A stretch of 36,373 nucleotides of DNA from positions 1 to 36,373 of the forward strand of contig CALVWC010000009.1 in NCBI GenBank assembly GCA_944364445.1, read 5' to 3'. The position numbers and the translations under genes were made by a program. Positions 32,998 through 36,373 of this stretch are shown here, in pieces; the stretch's first letter is position 1; the number at the start of each line of letters is the position of its first letter. The notes below the pieces were generated by a model that worked only from the letters and a program-made list of their open reading frames with translations, was not told the DNA's origin and searched no databases. Source of the DNA: an uncultured Clostridia bacterium (GTDB taxonomy: Bacteria > Bacillota > Clostridia > Christensenellales > UBA1242).

Positions 32998-35814
32998 TTA
33001 TTCTCCTAAAATTTTCTTTAAAAATTGACCAGTATAACTTTTTTCGCACTTGCTGACCTCCTCTGGTGTGCCAGTTGCCACAATCGTTCCACCCTCATCG
33101 CCACCTTCTGGACCAATGTCGATGATGTAGTCAGCACATTTGATGACATCAAGATTATGCTCAATCACAACAACAGAGTTTCCATTTCCAATAAGCCTAT
33201 TCAAAATTGCCACAAGTTTTTTAATGTCGTAAACATGAAGACCAGTGGTTGGCTCGTCAAGAATATACATCGTTCTGCCAGTTTCGCGACGAGATAGTTC
33301 CGTGGCAAGTTTAACTCTTTGCGCCTCACCTCCCGAAAGAGTGGTTGCAGGCTGACCAAGCTTGATGTAAGATAAGCCCACATCAAAAAGTGATTGAAGT
33401 TTATTGGCAATCGATGGAATATTCTTGAAAAATTCAAGCGCTTCTTCAACTGTCATATCCAAAACATCGCTTATCGTTTTCCCCTTATACTTCACTTCCA
33501 AAGTTTCGCGATTATAGCGTTTTCCCTTGCACACTTCGCAAGGCACAGTGATGTCTGGCAAGAAATACATTTCAATTTCCTTCACGCCAGCGCCCTCGCA
33601 CGCTTCGCATCGTCCGCCTTTGATGTTGAAGGAAAATCTGCCTGCGTTATAACCTCTTGTTTTAGCGTCAACAGTGGAAGCAAAAAGTTCGCGAATTTGT
33701 GTGAAAACACCAGTGTATGTTGCGGGATTACTCCTTGGCGTTCTTCCAATCGGTGCTTGGTCGATACAAATGACCTTATCCAAAACCTCAACATTTTCAA
33801 TCTTATCACACTTTCCAAGTGGAAGTTTGCTGTTGTTAAGTTGGTTTGATAGGTATGGGAACAAAATTCTGTTGATAAGTGAACTTTTTCCGCTTCCAGA
33901 AACACCAGTGACGGCAGTGAAAACACCAGTTGGAATTTTAACATCAATGTTTTTTAGATTGTTTTCCTTTGCACCCTTAATCGTCAAAAAATCACGAGGT
34001 TCTCTGCGAGTTGAAGGTATTTCAATCTTGTCATCTCCGCGCAAAAACCTTGCTGTCACAGATTTTTTGTTTTTCATAACCTCACTGACCGTGCCCGCTG
34101 CCACAATTTCTCCACCATGCACTCCAGCATAAGGTCCAACATCCACAAGGTATTCTGCCGAACGAATTGTGTCCTCATCATGCTCCACAACAATCAAGGT
34201 ATTGCCAAGGTCTTTCAAATTTTTAAGTGTTTTTAAAAGTTTTTCATTGTCGCGCTGATGTAGTCCAATCGAAGGCTCGTCAAGAATGTATAGAACGCCA
34301 ACAAGTCCACTTCCAATTTGAGTGGCAAGCCTAATTCTTTGCGCTTCGCCTCCTGAAAGAGTGTCTGCCGAACGGCTTAAAGTTAAATAGTTAAGCCCAA
34401 CATCGTCCAAAAACCTTAGACGCGCCAAAATTTCTTTCACAATAGGTTCTGCAATCGAGGCTTTGGTTTTGTCGAGTTTTAAATTGGAAATAAGTGGAAT
34501 TAAATTTCTCACGCTTTGGTTGCAAACATCAAAAATATCCTTTCCGTTGATTTTAACCGCAAGCGCACTTTCATTCAAGCGTTTTCCGTGGCAAGTGACG
34601 CAAGGTTGCTCTCGCATAAATCTGCCAATTTCAAACTTTACCCATTCGCTTGTGGTTTCGTTATATCTTCTTCTAAGGTTATTGACAATTCCCTCAAACT
34701 CAGTGGAAACAAAGCGTTTATTTCTCTCGTTCACAACTTCCACATCAATTTTGTCGCCCTTAGTGCCATAAAGAAGAATTTTTAGTTTTTCCTTACTTAA
34801 ATCTTTAACTGGCTTGTCGAGGTCAATGTCGTATTGCTTAGATAGAGCGTTAAAATACGCCTTTGCCATTGTTCCCTCTTCACTCTTCCACCCTGTGATG
34901 TTGAAAGCACCTTGATTAATTGACAAGTTGGAATTTTTTAAAACAGCATTTTCGTCGATGTCGGTGTTATATCCAAGCCCTAAGCAAGTTGGGCAAGCGC
35001 CATATGGTGCATTGAAAGAAAATAGTCTTGGTGTGATTTCGCCAAGTGTCCAACCGCAAGTTGGGCAAGCATAGTTAATGGAAAAAAGTTCTTTTTTCTC
35101 GTTCTCTTCCACAAGCACCAAGCCGTCAGCAAGTTTGAGTGCTGTTTCCAAACTTCCTGCAAGGCGGGCATCCTTTCCCTCCTTGATTGTTATTCTGTCG
35201 ATAACAACATTGATGTTATGTTTGATGTTTTTATCAAGATTTATGGCGTCATCAAGCATAAAAATGGAGCCGTCGATTTCCACTCTGGCATAACCACTTC
35301 TTTTAAGTGACTCAAGAAGTTTCATTTGCGTTCCTTTCTGCCCGCGAACGACAGGCGCAAGAATGGTCACCTTTGCACCCTCGCCATATTCTTTCACAGC
35401 GTCAACAATTTGGTCAATGGTCTGTTGTTTAATTTGTTTGTGACAGTGTGGGCAATATGGCGTGCCGATATTGGCAAAAAGCAAACGAAGATAATCATAT
35501 ATCTCCGTCACAGTTCCCACCGTGGAACGAGGATTGTGGTTTGTGGTTTTTTGGTCGATGGATATTGCTGGCGAAAGCCCTTCAATTGTGTCAACATCAG
35601 GTTTTTGGCTTTGCCCTAAAAACATTCTGGCATAGGACGACAAACTTTCCATATATTTTCGTTGCCCTTCTGCGAAAATCGTGCCAAAAGCAAGCGAACT
35701 CTTACCAGAGCCACTCACGCCAGTAAAAACTATAAATTTGTTTCTTGGAAGAGAAAGGTTAACATTTTTAAGGTTATTTTCTCTTGCGCCCTTAATGACA
35801 ATAGAATTTTTCAT
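32998..35814 (-). CDS. uvrA: Excinuclease ABC subunit A
   Basis: UvrA is the DNA-damage sensor of nucleotide excision repair, an ABC-type dimer that loads UvrB at lesions. The 938-residue protein is complete: Walker A GVSGSGKSS near residue 32, zinc-finger cysteines (CPHCH, CPTCGW...CPTCLGLGY, CVTCHGKRLN), the first signature SGGEAQRIRLATQ with ILDEPSIGLH, the second Walker A GVSGSGKSS, the second zinc module (CEACEGAG...CEVCKGKRYN) and the second SGGEAQRVKLATE with ILDEPTTGLH. I chose the start MKNSIVIKGARENN at 35814, the usual N-terminus; a longer frame to 35898 adds a non-conserved hydrophobic stretch and covers the promoter. No ribosome site precedes this ATG; the promoter -10 box lies 9 bp upstream. 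It is the first gene of the operon with walJ and an unknown gene. Confidence 0.98.
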   Translation of the reverse strand: MKNSIVIKGARENNLKNVNLSLPRNKFIVFTGVSGSGKSSLAFGTIFAEGQRKYMESLSSYARMFLGQSQKPDVDTIEGLSPAISIDQKTTNHNPRSTVGTVTEIYDYLRLLFANIGTPYCPHCHKQIKQQTIDQIVDAVKEYGEGAKVTILAPVVRGQKGTQMKLLESLKRSGYARVEIDGSIFMLDDAINLDKNIKHNINVVIDRITIKEGKDARLAGSLETALKLADGLVLVEENEKKELFSINYACPTCGWTLGEITPRLFSFNAPYGACPTCLGLGYNTDIDENAVLKNSNLSINQGAFNITGWKSEEGTMAKAYFNALSKQYDIDLDKPVKDLSKEKLKILLYGTKGDKIDVEVVNERNKRFVSTEFEGIVNNLRRRYNETTSEWVKFEIGRFMREQPCVTCHGKRLNESALAVKINGKDIFDVCNQSVRNLIPLISNLKLDKTKASIAEPIVKEILARLRFLDDVGLNYLTLSRSADTLSGGEAQRIRLATQIGSGLVGVLYILDEPSIGLHQRDNEKLLKTLKNLKDLGNTLIVVEHDEDTIRSAEYLVDVGPYAGVHGGEIVAAGTVSEVMKNKKSVTARFLRGDDKIEIPSTRREPRDFLTIKGAKENNLKNIDVKIPTGVFTAVTGVSGSGKSSLINRILFPYLSNQLNNSKLPLGKCDKIENVEVLDKVICIDQAPIGRTPRSNPATYTGVFTQIRELFASTVDAKTRGYNAGRFSFNIKGGRCEACEGAGVKEIEMYFLPDITVPCEVCKGKRYNRETLEVKYKGKTISDVLDMTVEEALEFFKNIPSIANKLQSLFDVGLSYIKLGQPATTLSGGEAQRVKLATELSRRETGRTMYILDEPTTGLHVYDIKKLVAILNRLIGNGNSVVVIEHNLDVIKCADYIIDIGPEGGDEGGTIVATGTPEEVSKCEKSYTGQFLKKILGE

Positions 35815-35823
35815 AGCATAATA

Positions 35824-35852
35824 ATTATACCACAAAAATAAAAAGTAAACAA
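35824..35852 (-). promoter_or_regulatory. Promoter of the uvrA operon
   Basis: On the minus strand TTGTTT (35847-35852), a 17-bp spacer and a perfect TATAAT (35824-35829) with an extended TGG lie 9 bp before the uvrA ATG. The predicted transcript start leaves a leader of 0-3 nt. The -35 box is inside the palindrome at 35845-35874. Confidence 0.75.
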
Positions 35853-35874
35853 GTGGAAATTTCAACTTGTTTAC
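35845..35874. promoter_or_regulatory. 30-bp near-perfect palindrome over the uvrA -35 box
   Basis: GTAAACAAGT (35845-35854) and ACTTGTTTAC (35865-35874) are exact reverse complements, and the 10 bases between (GGAAATTTCA) are themselves palindromic except at their ends. It covers the uvrA -35 box, so it could be a repressor operator for the repair operon. It does not match the GAAC-N4-GTTC LexA box of Bacillus. Alternatively, with the T-rich run that follows on the minus strand, it could be the terminator of the DUF4116 gene upstream. The two roles are not exclusive. Confidence 0.6.
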
Positions 35875-35978
35875 ATTTCGCACAATATTTTGCATCACAG
35901 GTTTTAATTAGTATGACAATAGTGTTTTTTCGATACAATGTTTTTCTGAAAATTCACTAAAATTCTATATAAATATAT

Positions 35979-36373
35979 TTACAATTTTCTTTCTTCTTCC
36001 GAAGATTTTGTAGTTGTAGTGCTTTTATTCACTTCTTTTGGAGTGTTTGTCACTTTTTTCGAAGTTTCTTTACCAACTGAGATTTCTTTAATTTTCCGGT
36101 CTAATGTTTTAACAGATTCTGAAATAACTTCTTTATCATTTCTAAGTTCTTCTGAGGCATATTCAAGAGCATCTTCATTTTGTTTAACAGCTTCTAAAAC
36201 AAAGTCTTTATCATTTCTAAGTTTTCTTGGTGCATATCCAAGAGCAAATCCATTTTGTTTAACAGCTTCTAAAACAACTTCTTTATCTTTTCTAAATTTT
36301 CTTGGTGCATATTTAAGAGCATCTCCATTGCTTTTAACAGCTTCTAAAACAACTTCTTTATCTTTTCTAAATT
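35979..36373 (-). CDS. DUF4116-repeat protein, C-terminal part (cut by window edge)
   Basis: An open frame runs in from the window edge on the minus strand to a TAA at 35979-35981; 130 residues are visible and the start lies outside. It consists of four 25-residue units of DUF4116 type: FRKDKEVVLEAVKSNGDALK and a following YAPRK, then units with LRNDKD/LRNDKE and VKQN..AL.YAS. The fourth unit is degenerate, and a Ser/Thr/Lys/Glu-rich tail of 30 residues (ending SSEEERKL) follows. Proteins with such repeats often carry many copies; their function is not known. The repeats are alike at DNA level too, with a 75-bp period. No membrane segment is seen in this part. It is upstream of uvrA on the same strand. 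Confidence 0.88.
   Translation of the reverse strand, partial: FRKDKEVVLEAVKSNGDALKYAPRKFRKDKEVVLEAVKQNGFALGYAPRKLRNDKDFVLEAVKQNEDALEYASEELRNDKEVISESVKTLDRKIKEISVGKETSKKVTNTPKEVNKSTTTTKSSEEERKL
36072..36373 (-). repeat. 75-bp tandem repeats encoding DUF4116 units
   Basis: Four tandem units of 75 bp (36297-36371, 36222-36296, 36147-36221, 36072-36146) are in one frame and continue past the window. The two nearest the edge are closest in sequence (for example both contain CAGCTTCTAAAACAACTTCT), and similarity falls towards the 3' end of the gene. This gradient fits expansion by unequal recombination or slippage within the array. Confidence 0.88.

Noticed and set aside
35815..35898. 28-codon N-terminal extension of UvrA
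   Set aside because: It is hydrophobic and not conserved in UvrA, has no ribosome site and overlaps the promoter and palindrome.
36072..36373. CRISPR array at the right edge
   Set aside because: The 75-bp repeats have no unique spacers and are in one open frame encoding DUF4116 units.

Overview
The window reads as chromosomal DNA of a low-GC, monoderm bacterium of the Bacillota, most likely an uncultured Clostridia-like lineage. The basis is AT-rich intergenic DNA, strong AGGAGG-type ribosome sites, A/T-rich intrinsic terminators, TTGACA/TATAAT promoters often with an extended -10 TGn, a YycJ/WalJ-type hydrolase, a DUF1858 protein and lipoproteins with Gram-positive-style lipoboxes. Nearly all genes lie on the minus strand; only the DUF1858 gene, the aldolase gene and radC are on the plus strand. 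No tRNA, rRNA, CRISPR array, insertion sequence or prophage was recognised.

Layout from left to right. 178-2654: an ftsA-like gene followed by ftsZ, with a promoter in front and a terminator behind. 2724-4109: serS with its own promoter and terminator. 4253-12165: the RNA polymerase operon rpoB - unknown 146-codon gene - rpoC, behind a strong promoter and a terminator-like leader hairpin just before the rpoB ribosome site. 12259-26624: a two-gene operon of a PrgI-like/VirB4-like membrane ATPase and a 3855-residue lipoprotein built of Ig-like and GLUG-type beta domains plus a tandem helical insertion. 26812-27517: a PRC-barrel-like protein. 27604-27929: a small DUF1858 protein. 27948-29756: hflX and an unknown small lipoprotein. 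29798-31640: class II aldolase and a divergent RadC on the plus strand. 31633-35852: the tightly packed operon uvrA - walJ/yycJ - unknown helical protein. 35979-36373: the 3' end of a DUF4116 tandem-repeat protein running off the window.

Most of the gene content is core: division (FtsA/FtsZ), transcription (RpoB/RpoC), translation (SerRS, HflX), repair (UvrA) and glycolysis (aldolase). The accessory-looking parts are the VirB4-like ATPase with the giant lipoprotein, the unknown gene inside the rpoB-rpoC operon, and the DUF4116 repeat protein. The ATPase/lipoprotein pair carries no relaxase, coupling protein or other conjugation gene nearby, so it looks like a resident envelope system rather than a mobile element; this is inference.

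Regulatory sequence is unusually legible. Several promoters match consensus closely. Two of them (hflX and uvrA) lie so close to the start codon, with no ribosome site between, that leaderless mRNAs are predicted. The rpoB leader hairpin shares an 18-nt sequence with the terminator of the gene upstream. The rifamycin pocket of RpoB carries several substitutions, including Gln at the position of E. coli His526.
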